Counted from the stretch's first letter, positions 32,727 to 41,780 are shown. The stretch: DNA of 64,000 bases from Allohahella sp002354735 (GCF_047946665.1 NZ_CP172312.1:2604001-2668000); one strand, 5' to 3'. Numbers and translations are program-made. The notes: generated from the letters alone by a model not told the origin.

Positions 32727-35186
32727 TTAGCCAGCCGAGGCCTTGAGAACACCATCTAGTGTATCATCCGGCTCGTCCGCCTCTATGGCCGCAAACTTCG
32801 GCCGTATGTAACTCTTGCTCTGCTTCGAGTATCGCCCCAGCAGGCTCGGGATATCGAGGATAAGGGCGATCCTGCCATCACCAGTAATCGTTGCACCCGC
32901 CATACCGGCAGTACCATGCAGCATCTTGCCCAAAGGCTTGATGACCACTTCTTCCTGGCCCACCAGCTGATCGACAACGAGACCGACGCGGCGGGTACCA
33001 ACTGCCACGATCACAACATGACCGCTTCGAGCCGGAGGTTGACCGTATGATGAAGGCACCAGCCAGCGCTTGATATGGAACAGCGGGAACACCTTCTCAC
33101 GGACGACTACGCACTCCTGACCATCAACAATATTGGTCTTGGTCAGGTCGAGGTGGAAGATCTCCACAACGCTGACAAGCGGGAAGGCGAAGGCCTGCTG
33201 GTCCAGCATGACCATCAACGTTGGCATGATCGCCAGCGTCAATGGCACCTTGATAATGATCCGACTGCCCTTGCCAAGTTCGGATTCAACCTGGAGCGTG
33301 CCGTTCAGCTGGGTGATCTTGGTCTTGACCACATCCATGCCAACGCCTCGGCCGGAGACGTCAGAAATTTCGGTCTTGGTCGAAAAGCCTGGCGCGAAAA
33401 TGAGGTTGAATGCCTCAGTGTCACTCAGTCGCTCAGCAGCGTCCTCCTCGTAGAGGCCTTTTTCGACCGCCTTGCGCCGCAGGACATGTGGATCCATGCC
33501 GCCGCCATCATCCTCGATGAAGAGGAGGATATGATCGCCTTCCTGCTGAGCTGAGAGCAGTACACGGCCAATTCTCGGTTTGCCGGCAGCCTCTCTGACT
33601 TCAGGCCGCTCGATACCATGATCCACCGCGTTTCTCACAAGGTGGACCAATGGGTCCGACAAGGCCTCTACCAGGTTCTTGTCGAGGTCGGTTTCTTCAC
33701 CCTTGAGCTCAAGGTTGATCTCTTTCTTCAGCTGACGCGCCAGATCGCGGACGACGCGAGGGAAGCGGCCGAAGACCTTCTTGATTGGCTGCATTCGCGT
33801 CTGCATCACGGCAGACTGCAAATCACTGGTAACAACGTCGAGATTCGACACTGCCTTGGTCATGCTTTCGTGTGCCAGTTCTTCGCCGAGTCGCTTGAGC
33901 CGGTTACGTACCAGCACGAGTTCGCCCACCATATTCATGATGTCGTCCAGACGCTTCGTGTCTACGCGAACTGTTGTCTCGGTTGCTATGCCACCGCTAT
34001 CTTTAGAGCCTGGCTTGGACGCGCCCGCGGAAGACTTGAAACCATCGCCGTCGTCATCTGAATCTGCACTCACCGGCTTGGCAACCACAGTTGGCTTGGG
34101 CGCTGGCGCAGCTTGTGGCTTTTCAACAGCAGCCTTCGCCGGTGTTGCCTTGGCTACTGGAGCCTTGGCGACGGGCGCTTTGGCAGCAGCCGCACTGGCC
34201 ACTTTGGGGCCTGAGGCAGATTTGCCCGTACCGTGCAGCTCGTCCAGCAGTTTCTCGAACTCATCATCGGTGATCAGATCGCTATTCGCGGTCGCGGGTG
34301 CCTTCGCCTCTTCAGGTTTTGCAGCCTCGGGCTTGGCGACCGCAGCGGCCTTGAATTTGCCTTTGCCGTGCAGGTTGTCGAGCAGCGCTTCGAATTCGTC
34401 ATCGGTAATTTCGTCGTTACCGCTTCCGGCCTTCGCAGCCGGCTTGTCGTCTTTCGCTGCTGCAGGGGCTTTCTTGTCTGCCTTCTTATCCGGCTTTGCA
34501 GCCGAGGCAGCCTTATCGGCAGAGAACTTGCCTGCACCATGCAACTGGTCGAGCAGGTTTTCGAATTCGTCGTCGGTTATTTCGTCGCTGCCGCTTGAAG
34601 CGGATACTGACGCTGGCTCCGCCGCCGCACTGGCATGCTGGGAACTTTGTTCGGAGTCGAGGGCATCAAGTAATGACTCATACTCCTCATCGGAAATTTC
34701 GTCGCCGGGCGCCCCTTTCTTGGCCGAAGCTGCTGGCGCAACTTCCTCAGGTGATTCTGCGTGTTCGAGCTCCGCAGCACGCTCTTCTTCGCTGGGACCA
34801 CCCTCAAGCAGAGCGGCAAGACCATGGATCAGTGCTGGGTCAGCAGGCCGAGGCGATTCGCCTCGCTTGACCTGATCGAACATCTCGTTCACGGCGTCAA
34901 GCGCCTGAAGAACGACGTCCATGACCTCGGAATTGACCGAAAGCAAACCATTGCGAAGATGATCGAATACGTTTTCTGCGACGTGGCAGCATTCCACGAG
35001 CGCATCAAGCTGAAGAAAGCCTGCGCCGCCCTTTACCGTGTGGAAGCCACGAAAAATAGCGTTAAGCAGTTCCTTGTCATCAGGGTTGCGCTCGAGTTCA
35101 ACAAGCTGCTCACCGAGCGCCTCGAGTATCTCTCCAGCTTCAACCAGGAAATCCTGAAGGATTTCGTCGTCAGCATCAAAGCCCAT
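32727..35186 (-). CDS. cheA: Chemotaxis histidine kinase CheA
   Basis: The product has 819 residues. P1/HPt has the phospho-His49 in GFHTVKGGAGF. P3 dimerisation starts near 405 (TTVRVDTKRLDDIMNMVGELVL). P4 kinase has HLVRNAVDHGIE (515-526), DDGGGM (559-564) and GRGVGMD (612-618). P5 CheW-like domain runs to the end. No folded P2 domain is evident between 130 and 400. That region is Ala/Lys/Pro-rich and holds four copies of an acidic motif (162-176, 201-217, 258-274, 303-319) reading DEITDDEFExLLDxLHG. CheA phosphorylates CheY and CheB. The operon runs cheY-cheZ-cheA-cheB. Confidence 0.96.
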   Translation of the reverse strand: MGFDADDEILQDFLVEAGEILEALGEQLVELERNPDDKELLNAIFRGFHTVKGGAGFLQLDALVECCHVAENVFDHLRNGLLSVNSEVMDVVLQALDAVNEMFDQVKRGESPRPADPALIHGLAALLEGGPSEEERAAELEHAESPEEVAPAASAKKGAPGDEISDEEYESLLDALDSEQSSQHASAAAEPASVSASSGSDEITDDEFENLLDQLHGAGKFSADKAASAAKPDKKADKKAPAAAKDDKPAAKAGSGNDEITDDEFEALLDNLHGKGKFKAAAVAKPEAAKPEEAKAPATANSDLITDDEFEKLLDELHGTGKSASGPKVASAAAAKAPVAKAPVAKATPAKAAVEKPQAAPAPKPTVVAKPVSADSDDDGDGFKSSAGASKPGSKDSGGIATETTVRVDTKRLDDIMNMVGELVLVRNRLKRLGEELAHESMTKAVSNLDVVTSDLQSAVMQTRMQPIKKVFGRFPRVVRDLARQLKKEINLELKGEETDLDKNLVEALSDPLVHLVRNAVDHGIERPEVREAAGKPRIGRVLLSAQQEGDHILLFIEDDGGGMDPHVLRRKAVEKGLYEEDAAERLSDTEAFNLIFAPGFSTKTEISDVSGRGVGMDVVKTKITQLNGTLQVESELGKGSRIIIKVPLTLAIMPTLMVMLDQQAFAFPLVSVVEIFHLDLTKTNIVDGQECVVVREKVFPLFHIKRWLVPSSYGQPPARSGHVVIVAVGTRRVGLVVDQLVGQEEVVIKPLGKMLHGTAGMAGATITGDGRIALILDIPSLLGRYSKQSKSYIRPKFAAIEADEPDDTLDGVLKASAG

Positions 35187-35197
35187 TCAGAAAACTC

Positions 35198-35968
35198 CTA
35201 AAAACCCAGGCTGGAAAGCAGATCGTCGACATCGTCCTGATTACTGACGACATCTGCGGCTTTTGTGGATCCGGTATTGATCTGCGGACCGTGCCCTTTC
35301 ATATCCTGGGAATGACCCTTGTCAGGGTCATCCAGACCGTGATCAACGCCGGTGATTTTGTCGACCTGCCCCGCCATCGCTACCAGCTTCACAAGATTGA
35401 CCTCAACATCGGTGATCAGGGTAGTCACTTTCTTGATGACCTGGCCGGTGAGATCCTGGAAGTCCTGAGTAAGCAGTATGTCTGACAGATTGGTATAGAT
35501 CTGGTCGCTCTTGCTTTCGAGATCTACAAAGAAGCGGTCAATTCGCTTGTACAGCTCTCTGAACTCCGAAGGGTCCATCTCGCGCCGTCGAAGCCGCTCC
35601 CACGCTGTCTTGAGCTCATGGGCTTCCTGCTTCACCGTAGTTGCAAGCGGCATCGTCTCCTCAACCAGATCCAGCGTCCGGTTTGCGGCTTCGTTGGTTT
35701 TGACAACCACGTAGGACAGCCGATCCGAAGCGTCGGAGATAGTGGAGATTTCCTGACTTTTCTTGTTATCGATATCGATATGAAAATTGCGGATGGCGTC
35801 GTGCAGCGTTCTGGTCAACTTGCCGACTTCCAGATACAGGGTTCTGTCACGGGTGTCGTTAAGCTGGCCGATCACCTTCATGGCGCCGTCCATATCACCA
35901 GCAGAGACTCGCTCCATGAGCGAGTTCGCCTGCTGACTCAAGGTGTCCTCAATATCCGAGTTCGCCAT
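35198..35968 (-). CDS. cheZ: CheY-P phosphatase CheZ
   Basis: I chose ATG 35968 (MANSDIEDTLSQQ, 256 residues). The upstream open frame overlaps cheY and is not CheZ-like. The long helical bundle carries the catalytic segment LTQDFQDLTGQVIKK with Gln176 in the place of the E. coli catalytic Gln. The C-terminal CheY-binding peptide QDDVDDLLSSLGF is intact. CheZ speeds dephosphorylation of CheY-P. It lies between cheY (40-bp gap) and cheA (11-bp gap). Confidence 0.95.
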   Translation of the reverse strand: MANSDIEDTLSQQANSLMERVSAGDMDGAMKVIGQLNDTRDRTLYLEVGKLTRTLHDAIRNFHIDIDNKKSQEISTISDASDRLSYVVVKTNEAANRTLDLVEETMPLATTVKQEAHELKTAWERLRRREMDPSEFRELYKRIDRFFVDLESKSDQIYTNLSDILLTQDFQDLTGQVIKKVTTLITDVEVNLVKLVAMAGQVDKITGVDHGLDDPDKGHSQDMKGHGPQINTGSTKAADVVSNQDDVDDLLSSLGF

Positions 35969-36008
35969 GATGTCTGCTACCTCACTATCTATGCGGAGCC
36001 GGCCGGCG

Positions 36009-36392
36009 TTATTCGATGCGCTCAAAAATCTTCTCGATCTTTTCTTTAAGCACGGCAGCAGTGAAGGGTTTGACGACGTAGCCGTTAACACCTGCCTGGG
36101 CTGCCGCCACGATCTGGTCCCGCTTGGCCTCTGCCGTAACCATAAGCACCGGCAGTGACTTGAGGTTTTCATCGGCTCTGACGTGTCCCAGCAACTCGAT
36201 ACCCGTCATGCCTGGCATGTTCCAGTCTGTTACCAGAAAGTCGAACTTGCCGGTCTTCAGCATTGGAAGCGCAGTCTGGCCATCATCGGCTTCTTCAGTA
36301 TTGGTGAAGCCGAGGTCGCGCAGCAGATTTTTTATGATCCGTCGCATCGTTGAAAAATCGTCGACCACGAGGATCTTCATGTTCTTGTCCAA
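36009..36392 (-). CDS. cheY: Chemotaxis response regulator CheY
   Basis: It is a single receiver domain with Asp11/Asp12, phospho-acceptor Asp56 (VTDWNMPGM), Thr86 and Lys108. I propose the TTG at 36392 (MDKNMKILVVDD, 127 residues), because GGAGG lies 5 nt before it. The ATG at 36380 would give 123 residues but is 16-17 nt from that site. CheY-P binds the flagellar switch FliM to change rotation. It is the first che gene after fliA. Confidence 0.95.
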   Translation of the reverse strand: MDKNMKILVVDDFSTMRRIIKNLLRDLGFTNTEEADDGQTALPMLKTGKFDFLVTDWNMPGMTGIELLGHVRADENLKSLPVLMVTAEAKRDQIVAAAQAGVNGYVVKPFTAAVLKEKIEKIFERIE

Positions 36393-36485
36393 GGTTACCT
36401 CCACGAAGGCGTTTAAGGACGGTAAGCAGGATTCAACCGGACTCGACCAGCTCGGAAGAGTTGTCTGAAAAGTTATACCTCAGTC

Positions 36486-36505
36486 TAGTCTGCAAACGCA
36501 GACTA
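36486..36505. other. Perfect hairpin in the fliA-cheY gap
   Basis: TAGTCTGC/GCAGACTA forms an 8-bp perfect stem around an AAAC loop. There is no T tract directly after it on either strand (an AACTTTT lies about 16 nt further on the minus strand). It may be a processing or attenuation hairpin between fliA and cheY. A sigma-28 or sigma-54 promoter for cheY was sought here but nothing convincing was seen. Confidence 0.45.
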
Positions 36506-36565
36506 TCCAGTTTTGCTCACCGATTTCTGATGGTGTCGGAGAAGCACGGGGAGTTGCAGGCAGAC

Positions 36566-37270
36566 CTACCTCTGATTGACCCGACTTTTGATTCGGTGAA
36601 CAGCCTGGGAGAGAATCTGGCTAACTCTGGATTCACTGATTTCAAGGACCTGCCCGATCTCCTTCAGGTTCAGCTCTTCATCGTAGTACAGCGACACCAC
36701 GAGCTTTTCACGCTCAGGCAAGGCGTCGATGACATTGGTCAGCAGTGTGAGCATCTGTTCACGCTGAACCTGGACGTGAGGGGTAGAGTCCTCATCATCA
36801 GCGAAATCGACATCCTGCTCACTGTTTGCCTGCATTTCATCGATGCTGAACACATGACCGGTAGCCGAGTCAGCCAGGCTGGCGTGATACTCCTCGACTG
36901 AAATATCGAGCACCGCAGCAATCTCCTGATCACTGGCATCACGCTTGAGCCGACCTTCGAGCTTTCGAATGGCCTCGCTGATCTCACGTGAACGTCGGTG
37001 AACAGAGCGTGGCACCCAGTCATTGCGGCGCACCTCATCCATCATGGCACCACGTATCCGGATACCGGCAAAAGTCTCGAAACTGGCGCCCTGGCTACTG
37101 TCGTAGCGCTGGAAGGCCTCTATCAGACCCATCATACCGACCTGCAGCAGGTCATCGAACTGGACGTGGCTCGGCAACCGCCCAAGCAGATGGTGGCCGA
37201 TGCGCTTGACCAGCGCGCCGTGCTGAGCGAATAGCGCGCTGTATTTATCCGAGGCCGGGGCCTGATACAT
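36566..37270 (-). CDS. fliA: Flagellar sigma factor FliA (sigma-28)
   Basis: The product has 234 residues. Sigma region 2 has LPSHVQFDDLLQVGMMGLIEAFQRYDSSQGASFETFAGIRIRGAMMDEVR. Region 3 has VHRRSREISEAIRKLEGRL. Region 4 has LPEREKLVVSLYYDEELNLKEIGQVLEISESRVSQI. It directs RNA polymerase to late flagellar and chemotaxis promoters. It lies 31 bp downstream of fleN, in the usual flhF-fleN-fliA order. (Region texts are shortened where long.). Confidence 0.96.
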   Translation of the reverse strand: MYQAPASDKYSALFAQHGALVKRIGHHLLGRLPSHVQFDDLLQVGMMGLIEAFQRYDSSQGASFETFAGIRIRGAMMDEVRRNDWVPRSVHRRSREISEAIRKLEGRLKRDASDQEIAAVLDISVEEYHASLADSATGHVFSIDEMQANSEQDVDFADDEDSTPHVQVQREQMLTLLTNVIDALPEREKLVVSLYYDEELNLKEIGQVLEISESRVSQILSQAVHRIKSRVNQR

Positions 37271-37301
37271 GCCTGAGATCCATCAATGGGTACTTCATTT
37301 A

Positions 37302-38114
37302 TCAGGCCTGAACCAGGCGCTCTATGAAGAATTCAAGATTACCGCGAGGCGTGGTTGGCAGCGGCCAGTTGTCGACTTTTTGCGCAAGCTCCCGAAACGC
37401 CACCGAGGCCTTGGCACGAGGATACGCTTCAAAGACCGGACGCTGCCTCTGAACGGCCTTGCGAACAGCTTCGTCGAAAGGAACGCTGCCGACATACTGC
37501 AAGGCCACTTCGAGGAAGCGTTCGGTAACCCGTGTCAACTTGCCAAAGAGATGACGGCCTTCCTGCTCCGAGCGAACCATATTCGCCAGCACCCGGAAAC
37601 GGTGCATGTCGTAATCCCGGTTCAGCAGCTTCATCAGGGCGTAGGCATCGGTAATGGAAGTAGGCTCATCGGTAACGACGAAAATGGCTTCCTGTGCTGC
37701 CCTCACAAACGCCAGTACTGTTTCCGAAATGCCGGCAGCGGTGTCAATGATCAGCACGTCGAGATCGTCACTGATTTCGCTAAAGGCAGAAATCAGGCCT
37801 GCATGCTGCATCGGCGAGAGGTGAGTCAGGTACTGCGTTCCCGAAGACGCCGGCACGATCCGCATGCCCATAGGGCCCTCAACCATGATTTCTGCAAGGC
37901 TGCGCTCGCCCGAGAGTACGTCGGAAATATTGTGCTTGGCGGTAAGACCAAGCAGTACATCAAGATTGGCCAACCCAAGGTCGGCATCGAGCAGCACGAC
38001 TCTGCGACCCAGTGCAGTCAAGGCGAGTCCGAGATTGATCGAGACGTTGCTTTTGCCAACGCCACCCTTTCCCCCGGTAACGGCGATGACCTGTACTGAG
38101 TTCGGTCTGCTCAT
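37302..38114 (-). CDS. fleN: Flagellar number regulator FleN (FlhG), MinD-like ATPase
   Basis: The product has 270 residues. Deviant Walker A GGKGGVGKSNVSINLG at about 14-29, switch DADLGLANLDVLLG, and hydrophobic Walker B (DVLIIDTAAGIS). The C-terminal end is helical, as in FleN/FlhG. It restrains flagellar number through FlhF and, in pseudomonads, through the regulator FleQ. Its ATG overlaps the flhF stop (38111-38114), so translation is coupled. No fleQ lies in the window. Confidence 0.95.
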   Translation of the reverse strand: MSRPNSVQVIAVTGGKGGVGKSNVSINLGLALTALGRRVVLLDADLGLANLDVLLGLTAKHNISDVLSGERSLAEIMVEGPMGMRIVPASSGTQYLTHLSPMQHAGLISAFSEISDDLDVLIIDTAAGISETVLAFVRAAQEAIFVVTDEPTSITDAYALMKLLNRDYDMHRFRVLANMVRSEQEGRHLFGKLTRVTERFLEVALQYVGSVPFDEAVRKAVQRQRPVFEAYPRAKASVAFRELAQKVDNWPLPTTPRGNLEFFIERLVQA

Positions 38115-39445
38115 ATTGCGTTCTGTCTTCCCATCGGGTCACCGGCTTTCAGCTGACGTGACCGGTGATACGCCTGCTTGATGAGGCTCGGTCCAGTAGC
38201 TTTATGCAAGTGATTGATTATTGACTGTCCATCAGCATAGTAGGCGATTGGCAGATTGTTGTGTACGGCTAATTCGATCACCTCACCGAGCTCTGCGGCT
38301 TCGTCGACCTTGGTCACCATCAGCACTTTCGGACGAAGCTGACTGTAGTAATGATAGGTGGATTTCACGATCTTGCTATGCTGAGCTGCTGAAACGGCCA
38401 GCACTGTATGCACATGGGCCGAACTCTGCTCCAGTTGATACAGCTCGTTGAACTGGGCTTTTGCATTGGGATCAGCCGAACTCAGCCCGGCCGTATCGAC
38501 CAGCACCAGCTGCTTGTTGCTGAACCGCTGCAAGGCATCACCCAGGCTTTCATCTGGCCTGACGACATCGACGGTGATCTTCATGAGACGGCCATAGGCA
38601 CGAAGTTGCTCAGCGGCACCAACCCGATACCGGTCGACGCTCAGAATCCCCACCTCACCTGCCCTGCCCGCTTTCGCGAGTAAGGCAGCGAGCTTGGCGA
38701 TGGTCGTTGTCTTGCCTGTACCGGAAGCGCCGACGAACACGTAAACGCCGGAGGCTTGATCCACTTTGAAATCTGCCGTAGGAATCGTGCCGGCAATGTG
38801 CTTCATAAGGTGCTCGAGCGAAAGACTCGCGCCTGTCTGGCTGGTGGCCAACGCACTCTTGAGCATGGTGTCGGTATAATCAGTCGAAAAACCCATATCC
38901 GAGAGCTTGACCGCCAGTGGATGACGCTGCTCCGGGCGCTGGCTGCCCAGCTGCATCCACTCCGTCAGACGAACGATCTGCTGCTGCATCTCCCTGAGCA
39001 CGTCGGACTGTGCGTTGGCTGACTGGAGAGCCGTCTGCGATCCGGCAGGGCGCGTCGCGCGGACGCTACCATTGGGACCTGAGTCGGGAGCAGACTGCCA
39101 GCGTGCCTGGGCCGGCTGCCGAGACTGCTGAAGGCTCTCCTGATGACGACGAACCTGTTCCGCCCGATGCTGTGAGTAGTCAGGCTGACTCTGTGCGAAT
39201 GCCGGCTCGGCATCCCGCGCTTCGCGCTGCTGCTCGAACCGTGGGCGGCTTTCGGGGCGAGGTCTCGCAGGCTGCTGCATGGGCGTTGCGGTCTGAACGC
39301 TTTCGGGTTCATCGATACCGACGATGACCTGAACGCCATTCGCGGTGCGTGAAGTGCCGAGGATTGACGCATCCTCGCCGAGCTCATCGCGAATCCGCTT
39401 CAATGCAAGCTGCATGGTCGCTGCTTCAAACGTCATCTGTTTCAT
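38111..39445 (-). CDS. flhF: Flagellar placement GTPase FlhF (SRP family)
   Basis: I chose ATG 39445 (MKQMTFEAATMQLALKRI, 444 residues). The N-terminal B domain is rich in Gln/Arg/Pro (about 65-145). The NG GTPase has P-loop GASGTGKTTTIAKLA, the G2/G3 region ILSVDRYRVGAAEQL and LVDTAGLSSADP, and TKVDEA. It marks the cell pole for flagellum assembly. It is 76 bp downstream of flhA and coupled to fleN. Confidence 0.95.
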   Translation of the reverse strand: MKQMTFEAATMQLALKRIRDELGEDASILGTSRTANGVQVIVGIDEPESVQTATPMQQPARPRPESRPRFEQQREARDAEPAFAQSQPDYSQHRAEQVRRHQESLQQSRQPAQARWQSAPDSGPNGSVRATRPAGSQTALQSANAQSDVLREMQQQIVRLTEWMQLGSQRPEQRHPLAVKLSDMGFSTDYTDTMLKSALATSQTGASLSLEHLMKHIAGTIPTADFKVDQASGVYVFVGASGTGKTTTIAKLAALLAKAGRAGEVGILSVDRYRVGAAEQLRAYGRLMKITVDVVRPDESLGDALQRFSNKQLVLVDTAGLSSADPNAKAQFNELYQLEQSSAHVHTVLAVSAAQHSKIVKSTYHYYSQLRPKVLMVTKVDEAAELGEVIELAVHNNLPIAYYADGQSIINHLHKATGPSLIKQAYHRSRQLKAGDPMGRQNAI

Positions 39446-39521
39446 ATCGAATCCTCTGAGCCCCAAAAGAAAGCCGTGTACGCCAAAATCTTGTCACCGT
39501 CTGCTTGCGTCGGCTCCCGTT

Positions 39522-41705
39522 TTAACCGGAAACCGTCGCGACGATAGTTATCTGTTTGCTCTCTGGTATCTCCTGATAGGACAGGACGTGTACCCGATCA
39601 ACCGCCAGTCGCACGAAGCGCGCGATGGCTGGCCGTAGAGCCTGCGAAACCAGCAACAGTGCGGGTTTGCCGAGCATTTCCTGACGCTGCGCCGCATCCC
39701 GAAGTGAGGTCTGCAGCTTCTCCATCATGCCCGGCTCGAGCAGAAGACCGATGTCTTCGCCAGCCTGAGACTGTTGTGTCTGCTGCAATGACTTAAGCAA
39801 TAACTGTTCCAGGGCTGGATCAAGCGTGATAACTGGTAACTCGCTCTCCTGGCCGATGATGTTCTGCACGATCATGCGGCGCAGGGCAACGCGGACATGA
39901 CTGGTCAGTTGTCCGGCGTCCTGGGTCTTTGGCGTGATACCAATGATGGCCTCTGCGATGCTGCGCATGTCGCGGATGGCCACATCCTCGCGCAGCAGCT
40001 GCTGGAGCACTTTCAACAGCAGGCCAATCGAAACGGTGGTCGGCACGAGTTCTTCGGCGAGCTTTTCCGAATGCTTGCCCAGCTGCTCCAGCCAGTTCTG
40101 CACGTCTTCATGCCCAAGCAGCTCGTGCGCATGCTTGCTGAGAATCTGATTGAGATGGGTCGCGACGACGGTACTTGCATCCACAACGGTATAGCCGAGC
40201 GTCTGTGCCTGCTCCTTCTTTGAGGTATCAATCCAGATAGCTTCGAGACCGAAAGCTGGATCGGTCGTCTGTATGCCATCGAGCTTGCCAAATACCTGCC
40301 CGGGGTTGATCGCCATTTCGCGATCAGGATGAATGTCGGCTTCGGCAATGGTCACGCCCATCAGGGTGATGCGATAGGTATTCGGCATCAGGTCAAGGTT
40401 GTCGCGAATGTGAACCGATGGCATGAGGAAGCCAAGCTCCTGGCTCAGCTTCTTGCGCACACCCTTGATACGGCCCAGCAGTTGACCACCCTGTGATTTG
40501 TCTACCAGTGGGATAAGGCGGTAGCCGACCTCAAGACCGACAATATCGACCTGGCTGACATCATCCCAACCCAGCTCCTTGGTGTCGTTGGCAGCGCCCT
40601 GGGACGCACCTGGCAGCGCAGGTTGGTCCATGCGGCTAACCGGGCCCGACTGCGCGGGTGCACCAGACTTTGTCAGCCGCTGCGCACCATCTCCAGCTGC
40701 CTCTTCGATCAGTTCAGCGTCTTGCGATTTCTTCCAGTTCATGTAGGTGATGCCGCCACCCAGTGCTGCGAGCGACAGGAACGCGACGTGAGGCATGCCT
40801 GGAATGACACCCATGATGAACAGAATCGCAGATGAAATACCCAATGCCTTTACAGAACCGAACAACTGCGAAAAGATCTGGCCGCCCATGTCCTGGCTGG
40901 CGCTGACACGGGTAACCATGATCGCGGCCGCTACCGACAGCAGCAAGGAAGGAATCTGTGCGACCAGGCCATCACCAATAGTCAGCAAGGCATAGATTTC
41001 CATGGCACTGGTGAAGGAGAGGTCATGCTGCATCATGCCGATGCCTACGCCGCCAATCAGGTTGATGACGAGAATCAGAATGCCAGCTACTGCATCGCCT
41101 TTGACGAATTTCGAGGCACCATCCATTGAACCGTAGAAGTCAGCTTCCGTAGCAATATCTGCACGGCGCTTTTTGGCTTCATCGGCCTCAATGAGCCCGG
41201 CATTGAGGTCGGCGTCAATGGCCATCTGCTTACCCGGCATGGCATCAAGGGTGAAGCGGGCACTTACTTCAGAAACACGGCCAGCACCCTTGGTAACCAC
41301 GGCAAAGTTGATGATCATGAGAATAGCGAAGACGATCAGACCAACAGCGAAATTACCACCGATAAGCACCTCACCAAAGGCCTGGATAACCTTACCCGCC
41401 GCGTCGCCACCCTCATGGCCCTCGAGCAACACGATACGGGTAGAGGCGACATTGAGCGCCAGGCGAAGCAGGGTTGTGACCAGCAGTACAGTCGGGAAAA
41501 CAGGGAAGTCCATGGGTCGCATGGCGTAGACGCACACAAGCAGTACGACCAGGGATAGCAGAATGTTGAAGGTGAACAGCACGTCGAGCAGGAACGCCGG
41601 CACCGGCAGCGTCATCATCGCCAGCAAGGCCATCAACAGGAGGGGTATACCCAGCCCGCCGTGCCTGAGCGCTTTTAACTGGCCAATGTTGAGAGATGCC
41701 GCCAT
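39522..41705 (-). CDS. flhA: Flagellar export apparatus protein FlhA
   Basis: I chose ATG 41705 (MAASLNIGQLKALRHG, 727 residues). Eight membrane helices lie in the first ~330 residues. The FHIPEP-family loop is present (AGRVSEVSARFTLDAMPGKQ, then ADLNAGLIEADEAKKRR). The cytosolic ring domain follows a Gly/Gln-rich linker and starts near VDIVGLEVGYRLIPL. It is the main gate subunit of the flagellar type III secretion system. It heads the locus behind a sigma-54-type promoter. flhB, which often sits just upstream, is replaced here by pqiB. Confidence 0.96.
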   Translation of the reverse strand: MAASLNIGQLKALRHGGLGIPLLLMALLAMMTLPVPAFLLDVLFTFNILLSLVVLLVCVYAMRPMDFPVFPTVLLVTTLLRLALNVASTRIVLLEGHEGGDAAGKVIQAFGEVLIGGNFAVGLIVFAILMIINFAVVTKGAGRVSEVSARFTLDAMPGKQMAIDADLNAGLIEADEAKKRRADIATEADFYGSMDGASKFVKGDAVAGILILVINLIGGVGIGMMQHDLSFTSAMEIYALLTIGDGLVAQIPSLLLSVAAAIMVTRVSASQDMGGQIFSQLFGSVKALGISSAILFIMGVIPGMPHVAFLSLAALGGGITYMNWKKSQDAELIEEAAGDGAQRLTKSGAPAQSGPVSRMDQPALPGASQGAANDTKELGWDDVSQVDIVGLEVGYRLIPLVDKSQGGQLLGRIKGVRKKLSQELGFLMPSVHIRDNLDLMPNTYRITLMGVTIAEADIHPDREMAINPGQVFGKLDGIQTTDPAFGLEAIWIDTSKKEQAQTLGYTVVDASTVVATHLNQILSKHAHELLGHEDVQNWLEQLGKHSEKLAEELVPTTVSIGLLLKVLQQLLREDVAIRDMRSIAEAIIGITPKTQDAGQLTSHVRVALRRMIVQNIIGQESELPVITLDPALEQLLLKSLQQTQQSQAGEDIGLLLEPGMMEKLQTSLRDAAQRQEMLGKPALLLVSQALRPAIARFVRLAVDRVHVLSYQEIPESKQITIVATVSG

Positions 41706-41737
41706 GTTTGCTGTGATTCTCCAGGACAATATTTTGA

Positions 41738-41749
41738 CGAGACGTCTCG
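41738..41749. other. 12-bp perfect palindrome in the flhA leader
   Basis: CGAGACGTCTCG is a perfect palindrome 33 bp upstream of the flhA ATG and 16 bp downstream of the -12 element of the proposed sigma-54 promoter. It lies near or just after the expected transcript start. It may bind a regulator or fold into a small hairpin in the mRNA leader. Confidence 0.5.
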
Positions 41750-41764
41750 CCTGGAGGTGTATTC

Positions 41765-41780
41765 AGCAATTATCGTTCCT
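41765..41780 (-). promoter_or_regulatory. Sigma-54 (RpoN)-type promoter of flhA
   Basis: On the minus strand AGGAAC-N5-TTGCT places GG and GC exactly 10 bp apart, the invariant core of -24/-12 promoters. The fit to TGGCAC-N5-TTGCA is 4/6 and 4/5. It is 60 bp upstream of the flhA start. In pseudomonads, flhA is a FleQ/RpoN target, which supports the assignment. Confidence 0.68.

Noticed and set aside
33781..34875. 364-codon plus-strand open frame opposite cheA
   Set aside because: It is antisense to the Ala/Lys/Glu-rich linker of cheA, and its Ser/Ala/Leu-rich product follows from that codon bias. CheA motifs on the minus strand are unambiguous.
35969..36172. 68-codon extension of cheZ
   Set aside because: It overlaps cheY in another frame and has no CheZ similarity; MANSDIEDTL is a natural start.
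36406..36485. Sigma-28 promoter for cheY
   Set aside because: TAACTTTT followed by CCGA is too weak a match to the -35/-10 consensus to report.
37269..38099. 276-codon plus-strand open frame opposite fleN
   Set aside because: It is antisense to a conserved fleN with full Walker motifs.
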